Of a stretch of DNA of 64,000 nt, positions 47,482 to 59,908 are shown in pieces. Each line of letters starts with the position of its first letter. Position 1 is the stretch's first letter. The position numbers were made by a program, and so were the translations under genes. The notes below the pieces were generated by a model, which saw only the letters and a program-made list of their open reading frames with translations, was not told the DNA's origin and ran no database searches. Origin of the DNA: Chiridota heheva (lineage: Eukaryota; Echinodermata; Holothuroidea; Apodida; Chiridotidae); the NCBI GenBank assembly GCA_020152595.1, contig JAIGNY010003040.1, positions 374,294 to 438,293 on the forward strand, read 5' to 3'.

Positions 47482-47725
47482 CTAATAATGATTGTATGAG
47501 TAGATGCTTGCAGGTAGGCAGGTGTAGTGCCTGATAATGATTGTATGAGTAGGTGCTTGCAGGTAGGCAGGTGTAGTGCCTGATAATGATTGTATGAGTA
47601 GGTGCTTGCAGGTAGGCAAGTGTACTGTCTGATAATGATTGTATGAGTAGGTGCTTGCAGGTAGGCAGGTGTACTGTCTGATAATGATTGTTTGAGTACG
47701 TGCTTGCAGATAGGCAGGTGTGGAA
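47482..47725 (+). repeat. 49-bp minisatellite, 5 units
   Basis: Units of CTGATAATGATTGTATGAGT through GCTTGCAGGTAGGCAGGTGT, just downstream of the NEU1 stop. The register is an exact 49 bp in the central units. Confidence 0.95.
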
Positions 47726-47748
47726 AATATAGTGGACCATGGCAGTAA

Positions 47749-48293
47749 TTAAAGGATTAGTTCAGTGGTCAAGAATGTCCATCTTATATGAAAGAGAACT
47801 TTTACAAAATCCAAATGGTGAAGAAAGTGTTCAAAAATCTTATTCCTTGAAGGAGATATTCAAGTTTAAAGCTGTTATCTAATCTGTGTAGAAATGACTG
47901 GTGTTTACTACAGTGTCCACTATGAAAAGTTAGCATTTTCATCCTCACCATATTTCATTTTTTTACTATTTAAATTATTTTTCCTCAAACTTTCTTCAGG
48001 AGATTTATTATAAATACCCTTCCTACATTCACTTTTTTGACATATCCCATGGTTTTTAGGCCACAAAATTGCAGGACAAAATACGATAGAATCCACAAAG
48101 ACTTTTAGGAGTCTGAGGCTATGACATCACAACTAGTCTGATTTCAGTCGTTTTTACAGAAATGATACCAAACTTTAAACTTAGATATCTCCTTAATGGA
48201 ATAAGATTTTTGAATGCATTCTTCACCATTTTATTTCATCTGAAGTCCTCTTTCATATAAGATGAACATGCTTGACCCTGAACTAATCCTTTT
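47749..48293. mobile_element. Foldback MITE family 1, copy C
   Basis: Left TTAAAGGATTAGTTCAGTGG and right GACCCTGAACTAATCCTTTT. The inverted arms extend about 130 bp: GGTGAAGAAAGTGTTCAAAA mirrors TTTTTGAATGCATTCTTCACC. It lies just downstream of the NEU1 stop. Confidence 0.85.
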
Positions 48294-48632
48294 GTGATCC
48301 CATGAAATTTTTTCTGGTGTCTAAAGGAGGAAAAGAAAGGCAAAATAGAGAAAGATATGGAACAATTCTTTAAATGCTACTAAGTTTATATTTCCTGTTG
48401 GAATTAAGCAGTTGGTAAATTGTACTTGTTGTTGAGGTATACTCATGTAAATGTTTTAAAGACTTTCTATTATGGTTCCAGAAAGTAAGATATTTTTTCC
48501 ACCATTGTATATTGGAGTGTGAAGGCAACATTAGTTATATGGCTTTACATTAGCTTAAAAGTCATGAAAGTAGTACAAAGTTAAATCAAAATCTGTAAGA
48601 ATGATTGATCATTTTACAACTCATTGTATGAC

Positions 48633-49400
48633 TTGGTTACCTTTATGTTTTGTGATATAAATCATTCAGACCATGAAAGTGGTCAAAGCTTCATCCATTT
48701 CATTTGTTTAGAAGATTAGCCAATTTACAGCTTTTTTAAATTTTCAGAAATTCTTTTGCAAATGCAAGCATATCCTCTTAACCTGTCCCATATACCTGAA
48801 CGCCAGATCACACCTCTCCCCCTCCATCTCCATTTCCGATCTTTTCAAGAACAATCCTACCTCCAACTTCATCATTTTTCTCCACAACAGCAATTTATTG
48901 CACCTGATCTAAACCTCCCTTTCCCTCCCTTCTCTGCCTTACCTTCCTCATCATCCTTTTATTACCTTAACTTCTTTCCCTTATTCACCTTCTCTCCTCC
49001 CTTTCCTCTATCCCTCCTCTCTTTCCTCTCTGTCCTAACTCAAGCACCTTAAGTTTTGAACACCCTTTTGGCACATTTGACTCTGACTGTTAGGAGCTGT
49101 TAAACATCAACAAGCCAAACCAATATACAAATGTACATGCTTATTTGTGTGTAGGTTTGACAATCATGGTATTTAAAACTTATTTTGATATTCAGGCATC
49201 AGTAAGTAAATTTGTTTAGGTATGATTCGGCTACCTTTTTGTTTTCTGATATAAAACATTCAGACCATGAATGTGGTAAAATCATTTGTTTTAAAATTGG
49301 CTACTTTACAGCTTTTTTAATTTTTAGGTATTAGTATGCAAATTTATATGCTGATTTGTGATGTAGCTCTTGATGACCAGTGTGTTTACTGATGTTAATC
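48633..49400 (+). repeat. Direct duplication of about 170 bp, first unit split by a LINE fragment
   Basis: ACCTTTATGTTTTGTGATAT to TACAGCTTTTTTAA occurs at 48640-48740 and again at 49230-49320. The first unit resumes at 49116 after the LINE insertion. Confidence 0.6.
48763..49115 (+). mobile_element. I-like LINE copy 4, divergent 3' fragment
   Basis: The 3' part (GGCACATTTGACTCTGACTG, then a GCTGTTAA-like block and an AAAC-like tail) matches the 3' UTR of the copies at 31.5 and 53 kb but is much more diverged. It is inserted within one unit of a direct repeat (48633-48762 resumes at 49116; second unit 49229-49400). GCAAATGCA and ACAAATGTA on the two sides may be a decayed target duplication. 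Confidence 0.55.
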
Positions 49401-49484
49401 TTTTTTGTTTTAATTGTCTTTTATCATAATTCTTTTAAGGGGTACTTGCACCAAATTGTGACCAAATCTTTATTGAATTGAGAC

Positions 49485-49945
49485 CATACTCCGAATTCAA
49501 TTTAGACCATACTCCCAATTCAATTGAGACCATACTCCCAATTCAATTGAGACCATACTCCCAATTCAATTAAGACCATACTCCCAATTCAATTGAGACC
49601 ATACTCCCAATTTAATTGAGACCATACTCCCAATTCAATTGAGACCATGCTCCCAATTCAATTGAGACCATACTCCCAATTTAATTGAGACCATACTTCC
49701 AATCTAATTGAGACCATACTCCCAATTCAATTGAGACCATACTCCCAATTCAATTGAGACCATACTCCCAATTCAATTGAGACCTTACTCCCAATTCAAT
49801 TGAGACCATACTCCCAATTCAATTGAGACCATACTCCCAATTCAATTGAGACCATGCTCCCAATTCAATTAAGACCATGCTCCCAATTCAATTGAGACCA
49901 GACTCCCAATTCAATTTAGACCAGACTCCCAATTCAATTCTAACG
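49485..49945 (+). repeat. 23-bp minisatellite, about 20 units
   Basis: Units of GACCATACTCCCAATTCAATTGA. Each unit contains the palindrome CAATTG and the block AATTCAATT. Highly homogeneous. Confidence 0.95.
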
Positions 49946-50039
49946 GGAATAAACTTCCTCATAATTAACAGTGACAGACATTTAAAGATTAAAAAACAAA
50001 TGAAAAAAAGAAAAAGATTTTGAGCTGTCCACCCAGTTG

Positions 50040-50740
50040 TACATCACACATTTTGCATATATTGAAAATTCTTAATTGATTTCATTACTGTATGGTATGT
50101 TACATTATACAGTAAGTTGTTGCATTTACACAGTACTGGATAATAATTTCTATAAAAGAAAATTGATTGCTAGTTTCCGTTGTGGTACATTGAAACTCAT
50201 TGTACACACCGGAAGATATAACAACGTTGACTATATGGATAGGGTTTGTATATGTTGTAATATGAATGTCATAGATGATGAATACCATTTTCTTCTTGTC
50301 TGCCCATTCTTATTGATTAAGAGAATTTTACCACAGTAAAACGGCCATATTTTTTTTTTTTTTTTTTTTTTTTTGGGGGGGGTGGCATTTCCCTGGTTCC
50401 CTCTTTAAATATAGATAAACCAGAACACCCACTCCACCCCAACATAACGCACCTAGACAGGTTGAAGATCAAAAATATTTTGATTACAGATTCGAAGCAT
50501 AACTGTCATGTACTATATATATTTTGATCAAATATGCCATACAAACCCGTGGAAATCATGTTGCTGATTTAACATCATGCAACCATTTATCAGTCTATTG
50601 TTTTTCATATGTTGATTAATTTTTCTATGGATTGCGTTCCCTCAATTGTTACTGTATATCACTTGTTTGTTGTATTACGTTCTGTATATGTGTCAAGGGC
50701 TGATGGCCCAGTTTACCAATAAATTGAATTGAATTGATAT
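50040..50740 (+). mobile_element. LINE 3' fragment with cysteine motif and TTGAA tail
   Basis: The frame FRCGTLKLIVHTGRY, then RVCICCNMNVIDDEYHFLLVCPF, is a common C-terminal motif of invertebrate non-LTR elements (RCG...ETGRY...C-x2-C...DE-HFL--C). A T26/G8 homopolymer tract (50350-50380) interrupts the locus. It ends at CCAATAAATTGAATTGAATTGA. Confidence 0.65.
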
Positions 50741-51490
50741 ACTGTATGGAATTATACGTTAGATGTTGCAATAGAGATAATATATATATATATATCAATT
50801 ACTGGATATGTTTCAGTACAGAAAAAATGCACCCATTATTTGGATATACTGAAGTATACATTAGATGTTGCCATACAGACTGTTACTGGATATGTTGAAT
50901 TGTATATTAGGTGGTTTAATAGAGACAAATTTGGCCGTTATTGGACAAATTTAATTTTAGCGTATGTTGCATTCTGTAGAATGGGGTCATATGGAGGTCG
51001 GGTACCAGAGCTGTCGGAAGTTAGGTTTTGAAAAAGACTGTCCCCCTTCTTTGTGGAGTTCAAGTAGGGCCTCATGTCCCCCTTCCGCTCTATAAAGAAT
51101 AATAACAGCCCTGCAGGGTAGTATGTATGCTATGTTTCTAATTGTTTATATGGAATTTATATGTTTTTTTGTAATTTAAACTTCAAGGTTTTAGTTCAAA
51201 AGTTTCTAAAGTACTTTAGCTTGCCAATTAGTCATCAAAAAAGGTCAAATATAAAAGATTGTGGTAATTATTCTATTCAATTTTTTTTATGCTAATTTTG
51301 TTTTATGTAAGGGTCAGATCGTTAATATTTGTATTCTTATCTTTGTAATTAATAAGATGGAATGAAAACTGATGAAAATTGATCCCCTTCAGTGTTTTTA
51401 TTTACAAATATTGTTCTCATATGTATCATGCTTAACAGTGCACAAAATTCTCAACTACTTTACCGAAATAATGCCCATATAACACAAAAC
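50741..51490. other. No gene seen
   Basis: TA microsatellite at 50782-50796; CATTAGATGTTGC blocks occur twice (50758 and 50855). Nothing coding was recognised. Confidence 0.35.
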
Positions 51491-51895
51491 CATAGGTGTA
51501 GAAATCGGGGAAACCTGGAGGCACGTGCCCTTTCTCCTCACTTTAAAAAAAAATGACATAAGTGTCCCATTTGAAGCTGAAAAGTGACCCTCAATTACTG
51601 TCATAAGGTGCAACAACTGGTAGAATGTGTGCACACTTTAAAAGTAAAACAAATATTACAAAAGTACCCCTTTAAAAATGAAATGTGCCTTAATCACTGA
51701 CCCAATAGTAGGAAACTGGCAACTTTTGTCAGTCCCATGTACGGGGAATGTGTTCCTATTGGAAAATTGTCCTTTATAAAATGAAGTGTCCCTTATTATT
51801 TACAGGCGAGGGGCAGACATATGTATATGACTTGGGAAGTGTCCCCTAAAATATTTCGTCCCCCCCCCCACTTTTTGAAAGTTTCTATGCCCTGC
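51491..51895 (+). mobile_element. GGTGTAGG-end DNA element, copy b
   Basis: Roughly 405 bp of non-coding repeat, beginning ATAGGTGTAGAAATCGGG and ending near TTTCTATGCCCTGC. The interior has reiterated AAGTGxCCC motifs and the block ACTTTTGTCAGTCCCATGTA shared with copies a and c. Short imperfect inverted ends suggest a MITE. Confidence 0.65.
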
Positions 51896-52242
51896 ACAAA
51901 ATTGTTCTCAGTTCCATCCACAGCCTGTTTTAAGAAATTCTAAGTGGAGGGGCAAATATTTAAAAAGGGATGTTTTAAAGGATAACCCCCTCCCCACTAC
52001 CAGCACTGGTGGAGAAATTTGTTAACCATAATTAAATGTAAATTTTGTTTTAGGACATTTTGTGTTTCGTTGTTCCCGCAAAATGTGGAGGATATTAGCT
52101 TTACAAAAATTGTTACGTTTACAATTCGGAGAATGGTAGGTTATTATTCAGAAGGTGGATCACAAATCTGAAAATGTATGGCTTTAGCTATGATGGTTTA
52201 GCTATGACACTGATATTAAAGGAATTTGTTTACAGAGGCAAG

Positions 52243-52435
52243 ACGGGAGTGGAGGAGAGGTGCAAATTTAAGGGATGGGTGGAGGAGAGGTGCAAATTCA
52301 AGGGATGGGTGGAGGAGAGGTGCAAATTCAAGGGATGGGTGGAGGAGAGGTGCAAATTCAAGGGATGGATGGAGGAGAGGTGCAAATTCAAGGAATGGGT
52401 GGAGGAGAGGTGCAAATTCAATGGATGGGTGGATA
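52243..52435 (+). repeat. 30-bp minisatellite, about 6.5 units
   Basis: Units of GGTGGAGGAGAGGTGCAAAT-TCAAGGGAT. Because 30 is divisible by three, it stays open as a 10-residue repeat, which is not evidence of a gene. Confidence 0.95.
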
Positions 52436-52732
52436 ATTTCCCCCGATTAGAATGCTAAAAAGGTTATGGACCTAAGTCTATTGCGTGTACAGTGACCCAC
52501 TCTGTTAATCCTGTTCTCACCAATTTTCCCATATTGATCAAATCCAATCATTCTCTTGATCACAAGATTCCGGGTCTTGCAACTCTGTTTTTTTGCCCTG
52601 TTTTTCTAATCCGTTTGACGTGTAAACGACTGATGACGTAATATACATTTTCGGGGAATCATTGCTTACCCCCAAAACAGATCATTTGGACCGTTAACCC
52701 CAAAAAGTGAAGGAAAAATGTGTTCATGCACG

Positions 52733-53032
52733 CATAGGTGTAGGAATCGGGAGCATGTACCCCTACTTCTCCGAAAAGTTCCCCTTTTAAAAATGAAAAG
52801 TGCCCCTCAATTAATATCCCAGTAGTAGGAAACTGGCAAATTTTGTCAGTCACATGTACGCGAGGAATGTGTCTCCATTGGAAAAGTGCCCCTTTCTAAA
52901 AATGAAGTGCCCTTTTTGATTTACTCTGTTGTTGTGGGCTTACTTATTCTATCTACAAATTGGGATGGGGACATGGTAAGTGTCTCCTAAGTGGTCGTGC
53001 CCCACATGTCAAAAGCTTCCTACACCCCTGCA
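52733..53032 (+). mobile_element. GGTGTAGG-end DNA element, copy c
   Basis: Begins CATAGGTGTAGGAATCGGG and ends CTTCCTACACCCCTG, giving inverted GGTGTAGGAA ends. It shares the GTAGGAAACTGGCAA and TTTTGTCAGTC block with copy b but is shorter. A diverged relative may lie at 17640-17830. Confidence 0.65.
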
Positions 53033-53057
53033 TGAACCGATTTTCGTAATAGTTTAT

Positions 53058-55035
53058 TTACTAAACAAGAGGGCGTCCCCCAAGGCAGCATCCTCTCTCC
53101 CACTCTCTTCAACCTGAGCATTAATGACATCGCGGATAACCTTGAACCCAGCATCAAACGTACCTTCTACGTGGATGACTTCACCATCTTCTACTCCTCC
53201 CCTAGCTTTCCTATTCTTGAAAATAGGCTCCAAATCAGCCTCAACCAGCTGCAAGTCTGGAGCAACAATAACAGTTTTAAATTCTCCAATGACAAGACAG
53301 TCTGCATGCACTTTTGTCATTTCAAGAACCTCCACCCCAACCCAAGTTTTTGTGCTACCTAAAAGCTCACTACAAGCAACACATCACCAATGCTAAAATG
53401 CAAAGCTTCCCCTCCTCTCTGACTCCTCTCCAACACCACTTATGGTGCGAACCGCTATGCTCTCCTCAAAATGTTCAGGCTCACCATCAGTGCCAAGCCT
53501 GACTACGCCAATATTGTCTACTGTGTCGCTCACAACTCATACCTCAACCACATCAACACCATCCAAAATGAAGCCCTCAGGATTTGTCTAGGTGCCTACA
53601 GGATCTCCCCAATCACCAGCCTTTATGTTGAAGCCAACGAACCCCCCTTTCTACTTAGATGTAGAAAGCTTAACCTCTCCTATGCTTTTAGAGTCCTCAC
53701 CAACACCCAGAACCCTGTTTACAACCTCATTAGGTACCCCAATTTCTCCACCCTCTTTGATAGGACTGTAACTCTATCCCCTCCCTTCAGCTTACGCATT
53801 AAATCAGACCTCTTCCATCTCGGCATCAACCCCGCCACTCTCGGCACCTTCTCCTGGCCCACTTTTCTCCTTCGGCCACCCCTCCCTTCTGTCCACCTAG
53901 GCCTCTCCACTCATCACAAAACTCAAACCCACCCTAACCTCTTCATTAATATCCACAACCAAATCAAAGACCAACTCTTAAAGTACACCCTTATCTATAC
54001 TGATGGCTCCAAGGAAGGCAATAAGACAGCTGCTGCTGCCGTCATCCAAGACATCACCCTCAGTAGCAGACTTCCCGACTACTTCACCCTCAGTAGCAGA
54101 CTTCCCGACTACTCATCCATCTTTTTAGCCGAGGCTAAGGCCATTCTCCTCGCCCTCAACTTTATTGAGTACTCTCCGCTCAGCCACTTGCCATTTTCTC
54201 CGACTCAAAGGCTGTTCTTACTTCTTTACTCAATCTTAAACTGTTAAATGGGATAACCTCACATGCCACCTCCTCCTCTAGAAACTCCATTTCCCCACCC
54301 TCTGCAGGAAAAGTATTCTTTTCGTCTGGATACCCAGCCATGTTGGCATCCCTGGAAATGACAGGGCTGATGCAGCCGCTAAGCTTGCCCTCAACATCCT
54401 CCTACACCTTTTCCCAAAACCCTCTCTGACATTAAACCGCTTATCGCTTCCCTTGTTCGTGACCGCTAGCAAACCTCATGGAACTCCCAAATTGTTAACA
54501 AACTCCACGTCATCCAGCCCACAATTCCGATCAAAGCCACCATCAACAACCTCTCTCGTATCGACAACGTTCATATTACCCGTCTTAGAATTGGTCACAC
54601 CCACCTCAGTCACCCCCACCTCCTTATTGGCTCCCCCAACCCCTCTGCGACAATTGCCATTGCACCCTCACAATCCATCACGTTCTCCTTGCTTTCCCCC
54701 TGTACAACCTTCCCAGAGCTTTCCTCGATCCCCGCAACTCAATTGCTAAGTTCTTCCAGAAAAACCCTCCGGATTAAATTATCTCCTTCCTTCATTATGC
54801 CTCCCTCTACGACCATATTTAATTCTTCTCTTCCATCCCCTCTCTCTACTTTGTTTTTGTTTCAACCATGCACCTCCTCTCTCGATCACAGCTATCTGAC
54901 TTTTTGTTCTTGAATTCTCTCATTCTTCCCCTGTTTCCTTTCCTATTTACCTATAGAATGATCTGACCTCTCAGGCACAATTTTACCCTCGTTGTCGTGG
55001 TGCCCTTGAGCCCTCATCAAACAAACAAACAAACT
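53058..55035 (+). mobile_element. I-like LINE copy 3 (RT, RNase H, zinc knuckle, AAAC tail)
   Basis: This is the most complete copy. RT block EGVPQGSILSPTLFNLSIND and the catalytic TFYVDDF start it, followed by a long frame (53471-54247) with the RT C-terminus and RNase H start IYTDGSKEGNKTAAAAVIQD. Then come SHVGIPGNDRADAAAKLAL, a C-x2-C...H-x4-C knuckle, and a 3' UTR ending in four CAAA units. A local duplication of about 33 bp (SSRLPDYFTL) and frameshifts inactivate it. The 5' half, including the endonuclease, is missing. Confidence 0.9.
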
Positions 55036-55474
55036 ATCTAATGGTGTAAACGATGACGTTACTTAATGAAAAGGATTCACATTTTTTAGCATACCTATGA
55101 GAATTTAGTTTTTTGAGTAATTGGGGAATCGAACCTCTACATGAATCAAAAATGTTGAATTAAGAGAATTACCACAAAATCTTTCTTTTTGTAGATGCGA
55201 GTCGTCTTTTCAAAAAGAGGTCCTTTTCTCCCCTCAACCAATTCCTTATTTTAATTGTGTTGTGAGTGTATACTTAAACCTCCATTCGCTTTCCCTACAT
55301 TACCTTCCCTCCTGCCTGCCCGCCCGCCAATGGCGTTTTGGGGAGAGGGTGCTATAATGCTCCCCTCTACCCAGTAAAAGATATTCCACCACGCCGCTGA
55401 CGCCCGCATTTTACTTCCATTTATTATTTCTATTTTTCTCAACACCTGTTCTTATAGACTCATCATGCATTAGG
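55036..55474. other. No gene seen between LINE copy 3 and the 34-bp array
   Basis: Contains GCCTGCCCGCCCGCCAATGG and a small CpG patch at 55310-55410. The short frames are not recognisable. Confidence 0.3.
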
Positions 55475-56255
55475 ACCGCACTGTACTTCCTGAGGACAAG
55501 GGGTGGCTATAGGACTGTAATTCCCAGGGACAAGAGGTGGTTATTATAGAACCGTTCTTATCGTGGACAAGGGGGTAGCTATAGGACCGTAATTTCCAGG
55601 GACAAGGGATGGCTATAGGACCGTAATTCCCGCGGACAAGGTGTGATTATAGAACCGTACTTTCCGGGAACAAGATGTGGCTATAGGACCACAATTTCCG
55701 GGGACAAGAGGTGGTTATAAGACCGTAATTCCTGATGACAAGAAGTGGCTATAAGACCGTAATTCCCGTGGACAAGGGGTGGTTATAGGACCGTAATTCC
55801 CGGGGACAAGAGGTGGTTATAAGACCGTAATTCCCGAGGACAAGAAGTGGCTATAGGACCGTAATTCCCGAGGACGAGGGGGGGGGGGGGGAAATAGAAC
55901 CGTAATTCCCGGGTACAAGGTGTGGTTATAGGACCGTAATTCTCGGCGACAAGGTGTGGTTATTCCAGAGGACAAGAAGAGGCCATAGGACCGTAATTCC
56001 CGAGGACACGGAGTGGCTATATGACCGTACTTCCTGGGTACTAGGTGTGGTTATAGGACCGTAATTCCCGGTGACAAGGCTGCAAGGTGTGGTTGTAGGA
56101 TCGCAATACTCGGGGACAAGAAGTGGTTATAGGACCGTAATTCCCCGGGACAAGAAGTGGTTATAAGACCGTAATTCCCGAGAACAAGAAGTGGCTATAG
56201 GATCGTAATTCCCGGGGACAAGGGGTGGCTATAGGACCGTTATTCCCGGGGACAT
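55475..56255 (+). repeat. 34-bp minisatellite, about 23 units
   Basis: Units of GGACAAGGGGTGGCTATAGG-ACCGTAATTCCCG with strong unit-to-unit variation and one poly-G expansion (55876-55890). The 34-bp register is exact at 55581, 55615 and 55649. Confidence 0.95.
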
Positions 56256-56861
56256 GTAGTCATGGGTTTAGACGGAGGAAATATAAACTCGCTGCGTTTT
56301 GGAAAAAAGTTGTGCTTGGAAGTAGGAAATGTGTTTTGTTAAACGTTAGGGAAGTGGTCAGTGGAGATGGGGTGCACGTCCCATTGACGCAAACTTGTAG
56401 AAAAAATATATAAAGAAAATAAAAAAAGGCATCACTAATCTTACAGATGTGGCGAATTTAGCAATTCTATTCGGTACATCTTAGATTAATACCGCAAATA
56501 GGACATTCAACTTTTTTCAATTTCATTTTTTCGTAAACAACAAATGATACCAAAAATATTCCTTGTCTGAAATGAACTAGGACCAAGTGGTCAAATGGTG
56601 CCTCTTCCATGACAAAATTATGGATCAGCCTCTTAGGTGGTAGGTCTCTGTTTCGTTTTCAGCTACGTGCTTTCTCGATAGCAATAGACATGCGTATATA
56701 TAGACTTAAAGATTCACACCACAGTACATATAATCAAATAATAGGCATTAAAATAATTCTTTTATCATATACTGAAACATTTCCCCCATAACTCAATATT
56801 TAAAAAAAAAGCACTTTTAGTTTTTGAGTTATGGATGATCAAAGTTTGATCAGGTTTGAAT
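56256..56861. other. No gene seen
   Basis: AT-rich; two short + frames of about 60 codons without family features. Confidence 0.35.
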
Positions 56862-58220
56862 TCATGCATGGCATGTCTGATGCATGACATGTCTGATGCA
56901 TGGCATGTCTGATGCATGACATGTCTGATACATGACATGTCTGATGCATGACATGTCTGATACATGACATGTATGATGCATGACATGTCTGATACATGAC
57001 ATGTCTGATACATGACATGTCTGATGCATGACATGTCTGATACATGACATGTCTGATACATGACATGTCTGATGCATGACATGTCTGATACATGACATGT
57101 CTGATGCATGACATGTCTGATGCATGACATGTCTGATACATGACATGTCTGATACATGCCATGTCTGATGCATGACATGTCTGATGCATGACATGTCTGA
57201 TGCATGACATGTCTGATACATGACATGTCTGATGCATGACATGTCTGATGCATGACATGTCTGATGCATGACATGTCTGATACATGACATGTCTGATGCA
57301 CGACATGTCTGATGCATGACATGTCTGATACATGACATGTCTGATGCATGCCATGTCTGATACATGACATGTCTGATACATGACATGTCTGATACATGAC
57401 ATGTCTGATGCATGACATGTCTGATGCATGACATGTCTGATGCATGACATGTCTGATACATGACATGTCTGATGCATGACATGTCTGATACATGACATGT
57501 ATGATGCATGACATGTCTGATACATGACATGTCTGATACATGACATGTCTGATGCACGACATGTCTGATACATGACATGTCTGATGCATGACATGTCTGA
57601 TACATGACATGTCTGATGCATGACATGTCTGATGCATGACATGTCTGATACATGACATGTCTGATACATGCCATGTCTGATGCATGACATGTCTGATGCA
57701 TGACATGTCTGATGCATGACATGTCTGATGCATGACATGTCTGATACATGACATGTCTGATGCATGACATGTCTGATACATGACATGTCTGATGCATGAC
57801 ATGTCTGATACATGACATGTATGATGCATGACATGTCTGATACATGACATGTCTGATACATGACATGTCTGATGCATGCCATGTCTGATGCATGACATGT
57901 CTGATGCATGACATGTCTGATGCATGCCATGTCTGATGCATGACATGTCTGATGCATGACATGTCTGATGCATGGCATGTCTGATGCATGACATGTCTGA
58001 TGCATGACATGTCTGATGCATGACATGTCTGATGCATGACATGTCTGATGCATGACATGTCTGATGCATGACATGTCTGATGCATGACATGTCTGATGCA
58101 TGACATGTCTGATGCATGACATGTCTGATACATGGCATGTCTGATGCATGACATGTCTAATGCAGACATGTCTGATGCATGACATGTCTGATACATGACA
58201 TGTCTGATGTATGACAGGGC
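56862..58220 (+). repeat. 16-bp satellite-like array, about 84 units
   Basis: Units of ACATGTCTGATGCATG or ACATGTCTGATACATG (on the - strand CATGTATC/CATGCATC-type), with rare ACGACATG, GCCATG and GTATGATG variants. Two nested palindromes (ACATGT and ATGCAT) per unit. One strand is open in all three frames for over 1.3 kb purely because of the repeat. One unit near 58160 is one base short. Confidence 0.97.
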
Positions 58221-59479
58221 GAACAGCTCAAAATCTGTATGCAATTCTGCAAAAAAAAATCCTAAATCTTAATCACTGAAAATGATGGGAAAGTCTATTC
58301 CTATAGCAGACAAGAGTTTTATTTGATGCATGGCAAAAACTTACACACTTTTAGTCAGAATTTCTTACATTATTGCAAAAAATTATGATAGACATTAAAA
58401 CACAAAGGATTTACAAAACGCAGTACCAAGGTCGAACTGTAAAACATCAAAAAATTTGCGTAATATATGCAAATTGATGCTTGAAATTTAAAAACGCTGC
58501 AGAATGGTGGATGGTTAACCGATTAGGATATTAGTTCCTACTATGATCATAATTTTTAATATACAGTTAAAGCAATTTAGCAAATAATGCCTCTACACGT
58601 CCATATATCTGAAATGTTATATGAAAAATCATGGCATGGAGATAAACTAACCAAGTATTCAAATGTTTCGTATCCGAGGGCTTGACGAGAATTTGTTTAA
58701 TTCATATTCAGTCAAGTATTGACTGACGCTGTCCATCATAATGCCACGGTCTTTTTTTAGGGTATTGATAAATCAACACAAAACCGTACGTCAGATCAGG
58801 GATGTGGTATGTGGTGTATCTACCCACAATGCTTGAGGAACGGCCAATCTCGTTGATGTGTATATCATCTAAGAGCGATATTTATCATGACATCATACTG
58901 GGTGTCTTGTAAATTTTGCCTCGAGGAAAAGTGATGCATGTACCTGCCAGGGTCATAAATCTCATCCAGAAAGTATAAAGGGGGCATGGCTTCTTATCCA
59001 AAAAGTATACGTGTGGGAGGGGGCAAGAGGTAATTTTACCCCAAATTACCTGAACTTTTTAAATTTTCCTGAAAGGTGGGGAACATGAATTACGGCCCTG
59101 GTATCTGCTGGAAGAGTGACAACATTTGCTTCTTTTTGGTTTATACGAGGTCTGGAGGTAGAAATCTCATTTTTAAAGTTCAGACTGCGTATATTGAAAC
59201 GGAAATTAAAAAGTAATATCAACTTCAAAATAATTTGGTACAATATATGTTTTCAGTTTGTTTTTACAAACTGGGTTTTCTGTCCCTTAAAGGCTTAATG
59301 CATAGTAAGAGCAAAAATAGAAACGAAAGCAAGAGATTGCACATGTTTCTTTTATTGAATATCTGTCATGGCTTCCAAAATGCGCGTTTGTAACTAATTT
59401 CTGAAAACGCAAAAAATATAATTTTCTCTTGTTTTGATACATGAAAATATCATGATATATTTCTCCAAGTTTTCACAAG
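58221..59479. other. No gene recognised
   Basis: AT-rich with no conserved frames. Short overlapping frames at 59046-59298 on both strands share the same DNA and resemble nothing known. Confidence 0.35.
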
Positions 59480-59720
59480 GCGCGTATGATGTCACAGGCA
59501 AAAGCGCCATCCAACATGTCTCGCATATCAGTTCGCCTGCGGCCTTACATGCATTAGCGTTGCGTCATAGTGAATGCGCGGGCCTTTAACTGCGCGCTCA
59601 GAAATTATGACGTAATCTATTCCTTTAGTTTCACTCACCGTATGATAGAATGACTCGCCTTACGTTATTTCGTCACAGGGAAAAAAAGCGCGTAAAACCT
59701 TTTTTGTTTGGTTTTGGTGT
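59480..59720 (+). promoter_or_regulatory. CpG-rich promoter-like region
   Basis: CpG and GCGC are locally frequent here, unlike the AT-rich surroundings. A CRE-like TGACGTAA sits at 59608-59615, with further TGATGTCA-like and TTACGT motifs. Its position just before the candidate exon at 59909 suggests a promoter. No TATA box is evident. Confidence 0.3.
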
Positions 59721-59908
59721 GGCAATGCATCAGTAAGGCATGTCAGATTGTTTCACCAAGCATCAAAGTGAAAAGCGTTTTTCAGCGATGTTACTAGGAC
59801 TTTACATTTGTTATATTTTATGAAAAACTATTACATTTTCTTTGAATTCAAAGAAAATTATTCATTTTGATTAAAGATTAGGTTTTCTGTAAAGTATTTC
59901 TGTTGCAG

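Noticed and set aside
52174-52458. 94-codon frame with a 10-residue VEERCKFKGW repeat
   Set aside because: The 30-bp array length is a multiple of three, so a frame persists by chance. No flanking coding signal or splice sites.
53054-53910. Overlapping - strand frames opposite the LINE
   Set aside because: Shadows of the + strand RT and RNase H frames, which carry all the recognisable motifs.
56839-58244. Three overlapping - strand frames of about 450 codons
   Set aside because: They are the three phases of one 16-bp tandem repeat that has no stop on that strand. All phases open at once is a repeat artefact, not coding.
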